64,000 nt of DNA from Lachnospiraceae bacterium (GCA_016288005.1 JAEEXY010000003.1:1-64000), one strand, 5' to 3'; shown: positions 52,013 through 61,453, numbered from the stretch's first letter. The notes: a model not told the origin generated them from the sequence alone. Translations and numbers: made by a program.

Positions 52013-53383
52013 TCAGGCAATCGCCGGCCTTTCTTCACTTCTTATGCTCTTAAACGCAGCCGCCATGAGCGCAACGGCCAGTACAAGAACGACCGCGTCG
52101 GTGATGAGCTGCGCATAGAATACGCCTGCCACGCTGTTGGTGAATACATAAGGCAGTATCAGGACAAGGGGCAGGAAGAGCAGTATCTGTCTCAAAACCG
52201 TAAGTATAGCCGCATTGCCGCCTTTGCCTATCGCCTGGAAGAACGTGATCGAGAGGATCAGCACGCCGTACGTGATGTAGGACGCGAACAGCACTCTGAG
52301 CATCGGCGCTCCCATTTCGACGATGGAGGCATCGGTTATGAACATGGACAGCATGGTTCTGGGCGCGATCATGATCGGAATATAGAATACCGACGCAAGG
52401 AGCGTGGCCGCTATCATAAACGCTTTGTTGAAGGAACGCACACGGCCGTATTCCTTTGCCCCGTAGTTGGTTCCGATCGCAGGCTGGTATCCCTGGCTTA
52501 TGCCCCACAGAGGGATAAACGAGAACGCCTGAAGGCTGAGCGCGGCGCCGAGTATCGTCTGCCACTCACCGCCGCCGCAGCGCTCAACGGTATTGTACAT
52601 AACAGTCTGCTGAAGCATGGTCATTACCTGCATGAGCATCGCGGAGACTCCGACGCTGAACACGGACTTCGATACGGAACCTATGACACCTATCCTGTTT
52701 ATTTTAACCGTGTCGCTCTTTTTTGTAAAATATACGATCGCGAGAACGGCCTGGAATACCTGTGCCGTTACCGTTGCCGCCGCGGCTCCGAGGATACCGT
52801 TTTCTTTTCCGAATAACAGGATGAATAAGGGGTCGAGTATAATATTCAGGATCGCTCCCGAACCCATGATGAGCATGGCGGTCTTAAGCTTGCCTTCGCC
52901 GCGCATTACCATGTTCGACGACTGCGCGAAATTAACGAAGAGCGATCCGCAGAACACCAGCTTTAAATATCTGTTTGCCTCAACAAGTATCTCTCCCTTC
53001 GCTCCCGAAAGAGACAGCAGGGGCTTTGTGAATATCAGCCCGATGGCGGTGATGATCAGTGACAGGATCAAAACCCACGCGATCAGGTTGCCCATGATCT
53101 TGTCAACGGTCTGACGGTCCTTTTTACCGATGGCCCTTGAAAGCACGGATGCCGAACCGGTTCCGATCAGAGTCGATATTCCGCTGTTGAGCAGCGTAAA
53201 AGGATAAGAAACCTTGACCGCCGTCATTGCCTCGGGTCCTACCATCCTCCCCACAAAAACGGCATCCATAAAGTTGTACAGTCCGATAACGACCATTCCC
53301 AGGATCGCCGGAATACTTAGTGAAAGCATTGTTTTGACAATGTTTCCGCTTACGAGATTATCCCTTGCATTAGTATTGCTCAT
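52013..53383 (-). CDS. MATE-family efflux transporter
   Basis: A 456-aa membrane protein with about twelve helices: PAILGMVVIGLYNFMDAVFV opens the first MATE half, and INFAQ-like and AFSFIPLWGISQGYQPAIGTN segments follow. It would export cationic drugs or metabolites using a Na+ or H+ gradient. The start at 53383 follows AAAGGGAG; an upstream in-frame start at 53473 would run through the operator and is rejected. First gene of the MATE-AraC-S component operon, with the palindrome GTTAGCATATGCTAAC 25 bp upstream of its start. Confidence 0.93.
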   Translation of the reverse strand: MSNTNARDNLVSGNIVKTMLSLSIPAILGMVVIGLYNFMDAVFVGRMVGPEAMTAVKVSYPFTLLNSGISTLIGTGSASVLSRAIGKKDRQTVDKIMGNLIAWVLILSLIITAIGLIFTKPLLSLSGAKGEILVEANRYLKLVFCGSLFVNFAQSSNMVMRGEGKLKTAMLIMGSGAILNIILDPLFILLFGKENGILGAAAATVTAQVFQAVLAIVYFTKKSDTVKINRIGVIGSVSKSVFSVGVSAMLMQVMTMLQQTVMYNTVERCGGGEWQTILGAALSLQAFSFIPLWGISQGYQPAIGTNYGAKEYGRVRSFNKAFMIAATLLASVFYIPIMIAPRTMLSMFITDASIVEMGAPMLRVLFASYITYGVLILSITFFQAIGKGGNAAILTVLRQILLFLPLVLILPYVFTNSVAGVFYAQLITDAVVLVLAVALMAAAFKSIRSEERPAIA

Positions 53384-53407
53384 AAAAAAACTCCCTTTCT
53401 GAAATGT

Positions 53408-53423
53408 GTTAGCATATGCTAAC
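53408..53423. promoter_or_regulatory. Palindromic operator 1 (MATE operon)
   Basis: GTTAGCATATGCTAAC, a perfect 16-bp palindrome in the leader of the MATE gene. Same GTTAGC-N4-GCTAAC pattern as operators 2-4. Confidence 0.85.
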
Positions 53424-53504
53424 CGGTGGTGAGTATATGGCAACCGCCCGTCAAAAACCACTCCAAAAAGCAATCAGCACTCCGATCAGCAATTATTTTT
53501 CCGC

Positions 53505-53533
53505 TTGACAATTGCCGGTTAGCATTGTATAAC
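53505..53533 (+). promoter_or_regulatory. Sigma-A promoter of the ZinT-like gene
   Basis: TTGACA (53505-53510), 17-bp spacer, TATAAC (53528-53533). The spacer and -10 also hold GTTAGC (53518-53523) and a degenerate second half TATAAC, a possible extra half-operator. Confidence 0.85.
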
Positions 53534-53542
53534 TGTTTCTTG

Positions 53543-53558
53543 GTTAGCGCAAGCTAAC
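53543..53558. promoter_or_regulatory. Palindromic operator 2 (ZinT-like gene)
   Basis: GTTAGCGCAAGCTAAC, with both 6-bp arms perfect, just after the predicted transcription start of the gene at 53583. Binding there would block transcription. Confidence 0.85.
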
Positions 53559-53582
53559 TTAAATTCCTAAGGAGGGTGGTTT

Positions 53583-54965
53583 ATGAGATCATTTTTTAAC
53601 AAGGCAGCCGCTCTGTTCCTGGCACTGGTACTTTGCCTGGGCATTGCCGGTCCTGCCGCAACACAGGTAAGGGCAGAGGAGTCCGTAACAGCTGCACAGG
53701 AGGGCAAGGATTTCCTTAAAAACGTTATCGGAGAATACGTTCCCCTGTTTGAAGGCGCTTCTTTTGAAGCAAAGTACGATCACTACTGGCACGATTATTC
53801 CGCAGCTGTAGCGGGCGAATCCATGGCCGATATGTGCGTTGCCATGATGAAGCAGGCCATAGGCGCATCGACCTACGGCAAGGACGCAGGTGAGGAGTTC
53901 TTCTGCGGATTTACCGCGGATGTGGTAAAGATCGCGTTCGGCGGCGAAGACGGAACCGACGTTACCTATACTCTTAAGAACGGCAAGACCGTCAAGCATT
54001 CCTATGTCTATGTAAAGGACGCTGCAGCAACGGGCGAGGCCGAAGGCCAGGAGATGGTCATGAACGGCTATCTGTACAAGAGCGCCGACGGCAACAAGGA
54101 TGAGTTCACTTATCTCTATATGTGCCCCGATACTCCCGATACCACATATCATCTCGAGTTCAGATATGGCAGCGACGAAAAGAATATCTTAAAGCTGACC
54201 GACGGCAAATATAAGAACTGGCTCGCGGCGGGCTTTACCGCTTCGGCTCTCGACGATCCTAAGGAAGAGCTGATCAGCCGTGTTATCGGCCTCTTCGTTT
54301 ACGAGAATCTCGAAGCGATGAGCGGTGACGAGTGTGCCGCCCAGAGAGCCTCCATAGCAGGCACCTGGGATATGGACACCACCGCGTTCAAGGATTATCC
54401 CGGATATGAGAACGCATCGATGTATATCGAGCTCTCGGCCACAGGCACAGGCAAGTCCTACGTTGACATGACCGGCAGCGGCGCCTACATGCTCGCGAGC
54501 GAGTATCCTTTCTATACTTACGATACCAAGGATGCTTCCGGCACCGAAAAGGGTGTTTATCTGGTCGTAAGCGGTGACGAGGGATTAAAGACAGCCACCT
54601 ACGAGATTTCCGAAAAGGACGGCGTAAAGACGCTTCTCTTCAACTCATCCGAAGGCGTTATCACCTACTACGGCCGCAATGCAGTCATCGCAGCTCCCGA
54701 GATCACAAAGACAAAGGTAAAGAAGTCGAAGACCCTTACCGTAGCCTGGAAGGCTGTTGAGAACGCTGACGGCTATGAAGTAACCTACTCCACGAGCAAG
54801 AAGTTCAAGAAGGCCAAGACCGTATCCGTATCAAAGGCTTCCGCAAAGATAAAGAACCTCAAAAAGAAGAACTATTACGTAAAGGTCCGCGGATATGTGC
54901 TCGATCCTCTCGGAAACAAGGTTTACGGCGAATACTCACAGACATCGGTGATCAAGAACAAATAA
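53583..54965 (+). CDS. Secreted ZinT-like metal-binding protein with C-terminal fibronectin-type domain
   Basis: A 460-aa exported protein. The signal peptide is residues 1-31 (cleavage near QVRAEES). Residues about 35-215 resemble the ZinT/YodA lipocalin-like metal-binding domain: GEYVPLFEG near the start, FCGFTADVVKIAF, TYTLKNGKTVKHSYVYV, and TYHLEFRYGSDEKN near the end. A middle region of about 150 residues is unassigned and residues 375-460 look like a fibronectin type III domain. ZinT proteins hold Zn(II) or Cd(II) outside the membrane. Match is by pattern and the His ligands are only partly visible, so metal binding is likely, not certain. Its promoter carries two GTTAGC elements. Confidence 0.72.
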   Translation: MRSFFNKAAALFLALVLCLGIAGPAATQVRAEESVTAAQEGKDFLKNVIGEYVPLFEGASFEAKYDHYWHDYSAAVAGESMADMCVAMMKQAIGASTYGKDAGEEFFCGFTADVVKIAFGGEDGTDVTYTLKNGKTVKHSYVYVKDAAATGEAEGQEMVMNGYLYKSADGNKDEFTYLYMCPDTPDTTYHLEFRYGSDEKNILKLTDGKYKNWLAAGFTASALDDPKEELISRVIGLFVYENLEAMSGDECAAQRASIAGTWDMDTTAFKDYPGYENASMYIELSATGTGKSYVDMTGSGAYMLASEYPFYTYDTKDASGTEKGVYLVVSGDEGLKTATYEISEKDGVKTLLFNSSEGVITYYGRNAVIAAPEITKTKVKKSKTLTVAWKAVENADGYEVTYSTSKKFKKAKTVSVSKASAKIKNLKKKNYYVKVRGYVLDPLGNKVYGEYSQTSVIKNK

Positions 54966-55001
54966 GATCGTCAGACCGATCATACCTGATTCTCCCTATA
55001 C

Positions 55002-55036
55002 AAAGAGACCGCCCCGAAACTCAGGGCGGTCTCTTT
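55002..55036. terminator. Bidirectional terminator between convergent genes
   Basis: A 13-bp perfect stem AAAGAGACCGCCC (55002-55014) with 55024-55036, serving the ZinT-like gene and the P-type ATPase gene. Confidence 0.88.
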
Positions 55037-55069
55037 ATGTCATTATCCCAGGAAAGGAAGTGCCGTATT

Positions 55070-57151
55070 TTATGTTTCCGGCAGCAGCTTCGTCATGCTC
55101 TTCAGACCCAGTACCACGGTAGAGCCGTTGTGCAGCGCCGCGGACGTTGCGGGCGGCAGTATGCCGATTATCCCGAGTCCGATGAGCGCTGTATTAAACC
55201 CGACTATCGTGCGGTAGTTGAAGCGTATGCGCTTCATCAGCAATGTACTGATCTCGCGCAGGGTCACGATGCTCTCAAGGTCCGACGAGCTGATCGTGAT
55301 ATCCGCTATCTGTCTGGCTATCTCCGCGCCGTCACTGATCGCTATGCCGGCGTCAGCCGCGGAAAGCGCAGGTGAATCGTTTATGCCGTCGCCGACCATG
55401 ATCACATGCCTGCCCTCCGACTTTGCCTTTTCAACGTACCTGGCTTTATCTTCGGGAAGGACCTCTGCGTAAAACTCATCGATCCCGGCCTCGGAGGCGA
55501 TCTTTTTAGCGGTCCTCTCACTGTCTCCGGTCATCATTACAATGTGCTCAAAGCCCTGTTCGCGGAGCTTTTCAACTACGCTTCCCACCTCTTCGCGCAT
55601 CGGATCCTCTATGAGGATGCAGGCCGAGAGCATGCCGTTCTTTGCGAAATACAGATGCGAGTACTCATCGGGCAGGGAATCGAACATCTGCCTTTTATCC
55701 TCGGGGATGTGTACTCCTTCGTCCTCAAAAACAAAGTGATAGCTTCCGATCACGGCTTTTTCGTTATTGATCTCCGACGCTATGCCGTGGGCTACGATAT
55801 ATTCGACATTCGTGTGAAGTTCTTCATGCAGGAGCCCCTTATCCTCGGCCGCCCTGACTACGGCCCTGGCCACCGAATGAGGAAAATGCTCTTCGAGACA
55901 GGCCGCCTGACGGAGCAGCTCGTCTTCCGGTTCGCCGTCAAACGATACCACTCTGACGACCGTGGGCTGTGCCTTGGTAAGCGTTCCCGTTTTGTCGAAA
56001 ACTATCGTATCGGCATCGGCCACCGCCTCAAGGAACCTGCCTCCCTTGACGGTTATGTCGTACTCGGAAGCCTCCTTGATAGCGGAGAGCACCGATATGG
56101 GCATCGCCATTTTCAGCGCACAGGAATAATCAACCATCAGCACCGATACAGCCTTGGTGATATTGCGGCTGATCGCCCAGGTAAGGCCGGATGCCAGCAG
56201 TGTGTAGGGAACCAGTCTGTCGGCCAGTCTCTCGGCCTTGCTCTCAAGTGAGGATTTGAGTTTTTCCGACTCCTCGATCATCTTTACGATCTTGTCAAAA
56301 CGTCCGCAGCCCCCGGTCTGGGTAACCCTGACCGTGAGCTCTCCTTCCTCGGCAACGGTCCCTGCAAACACACTCATGCCCACTCCCTTATGCACCGCGA
56401 CAGACTCTCCCGTCATCGAAGCCTGGTTGACCATAGCCTCACCGGATACCACCTCGCCGTCAAACGGGATCATGTTTCCCATCCGCACGATGACCCGGTC
56501 GCCGCAGCGTACCTCTGACGAATCGGCCTGAACCTCGCCGTCGTCGGTAAGAAGCCAGACTTTATCGATATTGAGCGACATGCGTCTTGCCAGATCGTCC
56601 ACGGAGCGTTTATGCGTCCATTCCTCGAGGATATCTCCGATCTTCAGCAGGAACATGACTGAAGACGCGGTATTGTAATCCCCGGTAAGGACCGCTGCCG
56701 TGATCGCGGCGGCATCGAGCATCTCCACTTGCAGTTTTCTGTTTTTGAGAGTTTTAAGCCCGCGCCATACGTACTTTACGGTCTTTGCGATGACCCACAG
56801 CCTGCGCAGGTCGAAGGGAATGATAAGCCGTTTTCCGTAATGCAGGAGCACGGAAGTCACGAGCCGGTCGTAATACTGCGCCGAGAGCTCTCTTCCCGAG
56901 CACTCGAATACCTTTTCGGGGACCTGCACCGTATCAAAGGAAAAGCCTTTTACGATCTCGATCGCCCGCTCCCTGTCACAGTCAAAAACGATCACGGCAT
57001 CGGCGGTTCTCTCGTAGACCTTTGTTTCCCTGATCTCGGGGAAAGTGCCCAGATAATACTCGAACGTGTCCGCCTCCCTGAAACTCATGCGCTTCATGGG
57101 CAGATGCAGCCTGATCCTGTTCTTTATCTCATGTTTGATCGTGAATCTCAT
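55070..57151 (-). CDS. Heavy-metal-type P-type ATPase
   Basis: A 693-aa metal pump. The actuator motif is TGES, the phosphorylation site DKTGTLT, and the hinge GDGINDSPAL. The membrane metal-site motif reads YSCALKMAMP, that is Ser-Cys-Ala instead of the CPC or SPC of copper, zinc or cobalt pumps; I recall a similar motif in the CtpC-like group linked to manganese or iron. The N-terminus has an HMA-like fold (about residues 1-75) without a CXXC pair. It overlaps the DUF6110-like gene by 4 bp in an operon with an HMA protein. Export of a transition metal is likely; which metal is open. Confidence 0.88.
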   Translation of the reverse strand: MRFTIKHEIKNRIRLHLPMKRMSFREADTFEYYLGTFPEIRETKVYERTADAVIVFDCDRERAIEIVKGFSFDTVQVPEKVFECSGRELSAQYYDRLVTSVLLHYGKRLIIPFDLRRLWVIAKTVKYVWRGLKTLKNRKLQVEMLDAAAITAAVLTGDYNTASSVMFLLKIGDILEEWTHKRSVDDLARRMSLNIDKVWLLTDDGEVQADSSEVRCGDRVIVRMGNMIPFDGEVVSGEAMVNQASMTGESVAVHKGVGMSVFAGTVAEEGELTVRVTQTGGCGRFDKIVKMIEESEKLKSSLESKAERLADRLVPYTLLASGLTWAISRNITKAVSVLMVDYSCALKMAMPISVLSAIKEASEYDITVKGGRFLEAVADADTIVFDKTGTLTKAQPTVVRVVSFDGEPEDELLRQAACLEEHFPHSVARAVVRAAEDKGLLHEELHTNVEYIVAHGIASEINNEKAVIGSYHFVFEDEGVHIPEDKRQMFDSLPDEYSHLYFAKNGMLSACILIEDPMREEVGSVVEKLREQGFEHIVMMTGDSERTAKKIASEAGIDEFYAEVLPEDKARYVEKAKSEGRHVIMVGDGINDSPALSAADAGIAISDGAEIARQIADITISSSDLESIVTLREISTLLMKRIRFNYRTIVGFNTALIGLGIIGILPPATSAALHNGSTVVLGLKSMTKLLPET

Positions 57152-57387
57152 TCTTCAACGACTTCCTTTTTCGCTCTTTCCTCGTTGATGGACTTGGCCT
57201 CGGCATAGATGTCGGAGCAGTTCTCCTGGAGGGTCGTCACCTGCGTAACGAGACAGTCCTTTGCCCTCAATACGCCTGCCGTGCAGTGCGCATAAACCTT
57301 CTTCGCGTCCTTTGAGGACAACAGTTTGATACCTTCGAGCCCAAACAGTGTGCCCAGCGCAAATAATCCGATTCCCTTAAGTTTCAT
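57148..57387 (-). CDS. DUF6110-like small membrane-anchored protein
   Basis: A 79-aa protein with one N-terminal hydrophobic helix (KLKGIGLFALGTLFGLEG) then a charged helical tail with SKDAKKVYAHCTAGVLRAKD and INEERAKKE. I recognise this type as DUF6110, found beside P-type ATPase and Feo genes in Clostridia; function unknown. The second ATG (57387) is preferred because the first lies too close to AAGGAGGT. It is coupled to the ATPase gene by an ATGA overlap. Confidence 0.7.
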   Translation of the reverse strand: MKLKGIGLFALGTLFGLEGIKLLSSKDAKKVYAHCTAGVLRAKDCLVTQVTTLQENCSDIYAEAKSINEERAKKEVVEE

Positions 57388-57399
57388 GATCATACCTCC

Positions 57400-57648
57400 T
57401 TAAAATCCAAAGAATCTCTTTTTGTATGGTTCGGTGCTCACTGAGAGCACAGTATACCCGGTCTCGTCTATCGCGGCCTTAAGCGCCGCTTCATCGGGTG
57501 CCGCATCGGTCACAAAACTGCTCTCGCCTTTGGTGTGTGAGCTCTTAACCTTCGCCGCATCCGGTACCGCTTTTCTGATCGCGTCGTTGACATGTGCCTC
57601 GCACATACCGCACATCATGCCGTCGATCTTCAGTGTTGTCTTGATCAT
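57400..57648 (-). CDS. HMA-domain metallochaperone-like protein
   Basis: An 82-aa heavy-metal-associated domain protein with GMMCGMCEAHV, a CXXC metal site at about residues 13-16, in the first loop of a beta-alpha-beta-beta-alpha-beta fold (LKIDGMM, FVTDAAPDEAALKAAIDETGY). Such proteins deliver metal, often copper, to P-type ATPases. It is the first gene of the operon with the DUF6110-like protein and the pump, and its leader carries operator 3. Confidence 0.85.
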   Translation of the reverse strand: MIKTTLKIDGMMCGMCEAHVNDAIRKAVPDAAKVKSSHTKGESSFVTDAAPDEAALKAAIDETGYTVLSVSTEPYKKRFFGF

Positions 57649-57682
57649 AGCTTCGCCTTTCTGTGTAAAACCGCGGAATCGT

Positions 57683-57698
57683 GTTAGATTCCGCTAAC
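57683..57698. promoter_or_regulatory. Palindromic operator 3 (metal pump operon)
   Basis: GTTAGATTCCGCTAAC: one arm perfect, one base off in the other. It lies just downstream of the predicted transcription start, 35 bp before the HMA gene. Confidence 0.75.
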
Positions 57699-57706
57699 CG
57701 AATACA

Positions 57707-57735
57707 TTATATATACGTTTGATACTTTTTTACAA
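57707..57735 (-). promoter_or_regulatory. Sigma-A promoter of the metal pump operon
   Basis: On the minus strand TTGTAA (57730-57735), 17-bp spacer, TATAAT (57707-57712). Transcription should start near 57700, next to operator 3. Confidence 0.75.
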
Positions 57736-57795
57736 GTGTTTTCTTGATATTTTCAACACTTTGCACTATATTGGCGCATGTTTTATTTCGCACGA

Positions 57796-57821
57796 AACGG
57801 GCAGAGATTCCTCTGCCCGTT
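57796..57821 (-). terminator. Terminator of the paired ABC transporter operon
   Basis: An 11-bp stem AACGGGCAGAG (57796-57806) with 57811-57821, loop ATTC, T-run modest on the minus strand. Confidence 0.65.
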
Positions 57822-57874
57822 ATCACTTACTAACTTTTCCTGCCTCTTTTTATTCTCCTTTGATAATTCTTTTT

Positions 57875-59617
57875 TCACATCTTCCAGTTCTGCGAGATCA
57901 GCTGCTGTTTTGTCATCCTGCTGTATATGCTGTCATATCCCGACAGGAATTCGGGACTTCCCTGCTCCGCGACCACGCCGTCCTTTAAGACTACGATATG
58001 GTCCGCGTTTGCGATGGTCCTCATGCGGTGCGCGATGATCATGACTGTCTTGTTTTTGATCAGTCTCGAGAGTGCCTCCTGGATGGCTGTCTCATTCTCA
58101 GCGTCGAGCGAAGCGGTCGCCTCATCGAGGAGTATCACGGGCGCGTCCTTTAAGAATGCCCTCGCGATCGATATCCTCTGCCTCTCGCCGCCCGAGAGCT
58201 CGCTGCCGTTCTCACCGATATAAGTGTTGTATTTCTCGGGGAGCAGGTTTACGAACTCCTCACAGTTGGCGAGCCTTGCGGCCTCCATTACCTCTGCGTC
58301 GGTAGCGCCCTGCTTTCCGATGCGGATGTTTTCCATGACAGAATTGTTAAAGAGGGTTACATCCTGGAAAACGATCGAGTATTTCGTCAGCAGTGTCTCG
58401 GGGTCTATCTTTGAGATATCCGTGGCGCCGAGCGTGATGCGGCCGCTGTTAACATCCCAGAACCTTGCCGCGAGTCTCGATATAGTGGTCTTTCCGCCGC
58501 CGGACGGCCCGATCAGCGCCGTTACTTCACCCTGTTTTGCGGTAAAGCTGACATCCTTCAGCACATCCGTATCATCCGCGTATTTGAAGCCCACATGGTC
58601 GAATACGATGTCGTATCCGTTGTTGTTCAGTTCTTCAGAACCGGTCTGGATCTCGTGCGAGAGCATCTCATCCAGCCTCTCGCACTGTATGCCCGTGGAA
58701 ATGATCGCGGCAAAGTTCTGGAGCGATATCTCCATGGGGCTGTACAGGCGCGCGGCGAGCATCAGGAACATAAAGAATGTCAGCAGGTCGATCTCGCCTT
58801 TCGCGAAAAGCGCGCCGCCCGCAACGGCTGTCGTTCCGATGCCGAGCTTCAGCACGATCGCCGCGGAATTAACGTAGACCGCCATTTTAAGCTCTGTGAA
58901 CAGAGCGAATTTTTCAACCTTTTTGATCTTGACGTCGAGTTCTTCCATGTATCTGCCCTCGGCGTTGTTGGCACGCAGGTCCCTGATCGATTCAAGGCAT
59001 TCCTGGATGCCGTCGGCCATGTCCAGTTTGATCGCCTGGTTTTTGCGGGTAGCTCTCTTTTCAGCGCCCGAGCAGCTGATCACGATGATAAAAGCAACGG
59101 GGATTACCCAGAAACTGGCCAGCACCATTCTCCAGTCGAAGAAGAAAAACATGCTGACACCGACGAGGCAAACCGAAATCACCGCACCGATCAGCTCAGG
59201 GATCCAGTGGCTCGAAGCCGTCTCGATCATCGCGCAGTCACCCATCAGGTTCGTGGTCAGATCGGCCAGATTCTTTTTGCCGAAATACGAAAGAGGCAGT
59301 TTTCTGAGCTTCTCCGCGATCATCGTGCGGCGCACTCCGCTCTCGCGGTATGTGGCGAAAAAGGTCGAATTGTACTGGATATAATTGGTTATGAAAATAA
59401 GGGCCATTATGATCACCGACCCGATCGCGTAGAACGGTATCCTGTCTTTCCCGAGGTTTCCTTCGAGCAGGTCCTTTATCAGCGTATACAGGATCCCCGC
59501 GGTCATCATCAGGACGATGTTTGTGACCGTAACGCTCACGCAGGCCTTGATCATATCCTTCGCGCCCTGTCTCGAGAGCGCGTATTTATGCTGTAATCTC
59601 TCTATCATCTCAGGCAC
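57875..59617 (-). CDS. ABC transporter half-subunit B (fused membrane/ATPase)
   Basis: A 580-aa half-transporter with six helices (about residues 25-310) and an ATPase domain: Walker A GPSGGGKTT, signature LSGGERQR, Walker B VILLDEATASLD, switch His in IAHRM. It overlaps the partner gene by 8 bp, so the pair forms a heterodimer. Membrane segments resemble the YbtP/YbtQ and IrtA/IrtB group, exporter-fold proteins that import iron-siderophores, but drug export is equally possible from sequence alone. Confidence 0.88.
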   Translation of the reverse strand: MPEMIERLQHKYALSRQGAKDMIKACVSVTVTNIVLMMTAGILYTLIKDLLEGNLGKDRIPFYAIGSVIIMALIFITNYIQYNSTFFATYRESGVRRTMIAEKLRKLPLSYFGKKNLADLTTNLMGDCAMIETASSHWIPELIGAVISVCLVGVSMFFFFDWRMVLASFWVIPVAFIIVISCSGAEKRATRKNQAIKLDMADGIQECLESIRDLRANNAEGRYMEELDVKIKKVEKFALFTELKMAVYVNSAAIVLKLGIGTTAVAGGALFAKGEIDLLTFFMFLMLAARLYSPMEISLQNFAAIISTGIQCERLDEMLSHEIQTGSEELNNNGYDIVFDHVGFKYADDTDVLKDVSFTAKQGEVTALIGPSGGGKTTISRLAARFWDVNSGRITLGATDISKIDPETLLTKYSIVFQDVTLFNNSVMENIRIGKQGATDAEVMEAARLANCEEFVNLLPEKYNTYIGENGSELSGGERQRISIARAFLKDAPVILLDEATASLDAENETAIQEALSRLIKNKTVMIIAHRMRTIANADHIVVLKDGVVAEQGSPEFLSGYDSIYSRMTKQQLISQNWKM

Positions 59618-61394
59618 CTACCTTCCATTCGATCGATCTGGTATACTCATCGAACATCCGCTTATACAGACCGTCCCGCTTCATCAGTTCATCATGTGTT
59701 CCGGATTCGGTGCATTTTCCGTCATCCATCACAAATATCCTGTCGGCGTTCATTACGGTGCTGAGCCTGTGCGCGATCATGATAAGGGTCTTATCCTTCG
59801 AAAGCTCCTCAAATGCCGCCTGCACCTTTGTCTCGTTGTCGGGATCCGCAAACGCGGTCGCTTCGTCGAGGATAAGGATCGGGGCATCCTTTAACACAGC
59901 CCTCGCGATCGTGATCCTCTGCTGTTCGCCGCCGGAGAGATAGGTCCCTTTCTCCCCGATCACGGTATGTATGCCGTCCGGCAGTTTTTCGATGATATCC
60001 ATGCACTGCGCTTTTTTCAGGGCGTCGAGCACCTCAGCCTCGGACGCGTCCGGTCTGCTCATGCGCACATTGTCGAGGATCGATTTCTTGATCAGCCTGC
60101 TGTCCTGGAACACGAAAGAAACCTGCTTCATCAGCTCCGATGACGGCATGTCCTTAACATTTACGCCGCCTATGAGTATCTCACCCTTTGTCACGTCAAA
60201 GAACCTTACGATCAGCTCCGCAAGAGTGGTCTTTCCCGAACCCGACGGGCCGACGAACGCCACATGCTCACCTGGCCTGATGCTGAGGGTCACATTGCTT
60301 ACCGCGTCGCGCGCGGCGTCCTTATACCTGTAGGAAACATCCTTCAGCACGATACCGCAGTCCGCCGGAGTTTTCTTTGAGGTGCCCTCGGACAGGGGCT
60401 CGATCTCCATGATCTTATCTGCGCGCTTCAGCGCATCTATAAGGTTCATCTCCGCTTCGCCCGAATACGCGATCTTGGTCAGCGCGATGGTAACGAGAGG
60501 CATAATGATGATGTAATACATAACGTTCAGGATATCCGCGTTCTCTATGCCGTTCTTCGTAACGACATACGCAGCGATCACTATGAACGCGAATATCGCG
60601 TTGATAAAGGTCATAAAGAATGCCATCGGGACTCTCAGCATCAGCGTATACTGCGTTGCCCAGCTGCAGTAGCCGCTGATGCAGTCCTTGAACCGTTTGA
60701 AGGAATGTACAGTCTGGCCGAACGTTTTTACTACCGGGACGCCCCTTACGTATTCGGTCGCCTCGCTGCTCATGGTCTCGAGCGCGTCCTGGTACTCCTT
60801 CATCTTTGCCTGCATGTCCTTACCCATCATCTTCATCATGCACGCAAATCCGATGATGGCCGGTATAACGCAGATAAGACCGATCTTCCAGTTAAACCCG
60901 AATACCAGAACGATCAGGCCTATCGGAGTGACCGTCGCAACGGTCTTGTCGGCCAGGCTGTGCGCTATATAAGTCTCGGTAGCGGCCGTCGAATCGTTTA
61001 CGATACGTCTGATCTTTCCCGTTCCGTCCTCGTCAAAAACGCCGAGCGGCAGTGTAAGTATCCTGCGCATCAGCGAGCTGCGCATGCTGGCCTGCACACG
61101 GAATGCCGCGATATGCGTGCATAAGAGCGCCGCGATGTAAACGAGCAGCGCGCCGATGATCAGCCCGACCGCCAGCAGTGCATGTCCCTTGATCGTATCC
61201 GGATCTTCGCCGTTTACCGCGATCCTGATGATCTTCCATAACTCATAGTACGGGATCAGCGTCAGCACGGCGCTCACGGCCGCCAGACACCTCCCGAGAG
61301 TGATCAGGTACTTATGGTTTCCCGCGTATTCCCTGATCAGTTTCATGTGGTCATACTTTTCTGTCTTTCCCACTTTCTGTTCCTCCCTTTGCAT
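59610..61394 (-). CDS. ABC transporter half-subunit A (fused membrane/ATPase)
   Basis: A 594-aa partner of the preceding half-subunit: six helices (about 30-320), Walker A GPSGSGKTT, signature LSGGEQQR, Walker B ILILDEATAFAD, switch His in IAHRL. The Walker B region ends in AFAD where Ala-Ser-Leu-Asp is usual, a small departure in the D-loop that may make the two ATP sites unequal. Its leader carries operator 4 and a TetR-like element, and the TetR gene is upstream in the same direction. Confidence 0.88.
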   Translation of the reverse strand: MQREEQKVGKTEKYDHMKLIREYAGNHKYLITLGRCLAAVSAVLTLIPYYELWKIIRIAVNGEDPDTIKGHALLAVGLIIGALLVYIAALLCTHIAAFRVQASMRSSLMRRILTLPLGVFDEDGTGKIRRIVNDSTAATETYIAHSLADKTVATVTPIGLIVLVFGFNWKIGLICVIPAIIGFACMMKMMGKDMQAKMKEYQDALETMSSEATEYVRGVPVVKTFGQTVHSFKRFKDCISGYCSWATQYTLMLRVPMAFFMTFINAIFAFIVIAAYVVTKNGIENADILNVMYYIIIMPLVTIALTKIAYSGEAEMNLIDALKRADKIMEIEPLSEGTSKKTPADCGIVLKDVSYRYKDAARDAVSNVTLSIRPGEHVAFVGPSGSGKTTLAELIVRFFDVTKGEILIGGVNVKDMPSSELMKQVSFVFQDSRLIKKSILDNVRMSRPDASEAEVLDALKKAQCMDIIEKLPDGIHTVIGEKGTYLSGGEQQRITIARAVLKDAPILILDEATAFADPDNETKVQAAFEELSKDKTLIMIAHRLSTVMNADRIFVMDDGKCTESGTHDELMKRDGLYKRMFDEYTRSIEWKVGA

Positions 61395-61453
61395 TTTGAT
61401 CTATATAAAACACCCGGCAGCCGCAGCATGACGGTTATCGATGTGTCATTTCG

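Noticed and set aside
53384-53473. Upstream in-frame start of the MATE gene
   Set aside because: The added 30 residues would translate the operator and promoter region; AAAGGGAG precedes the ATG at 53383.
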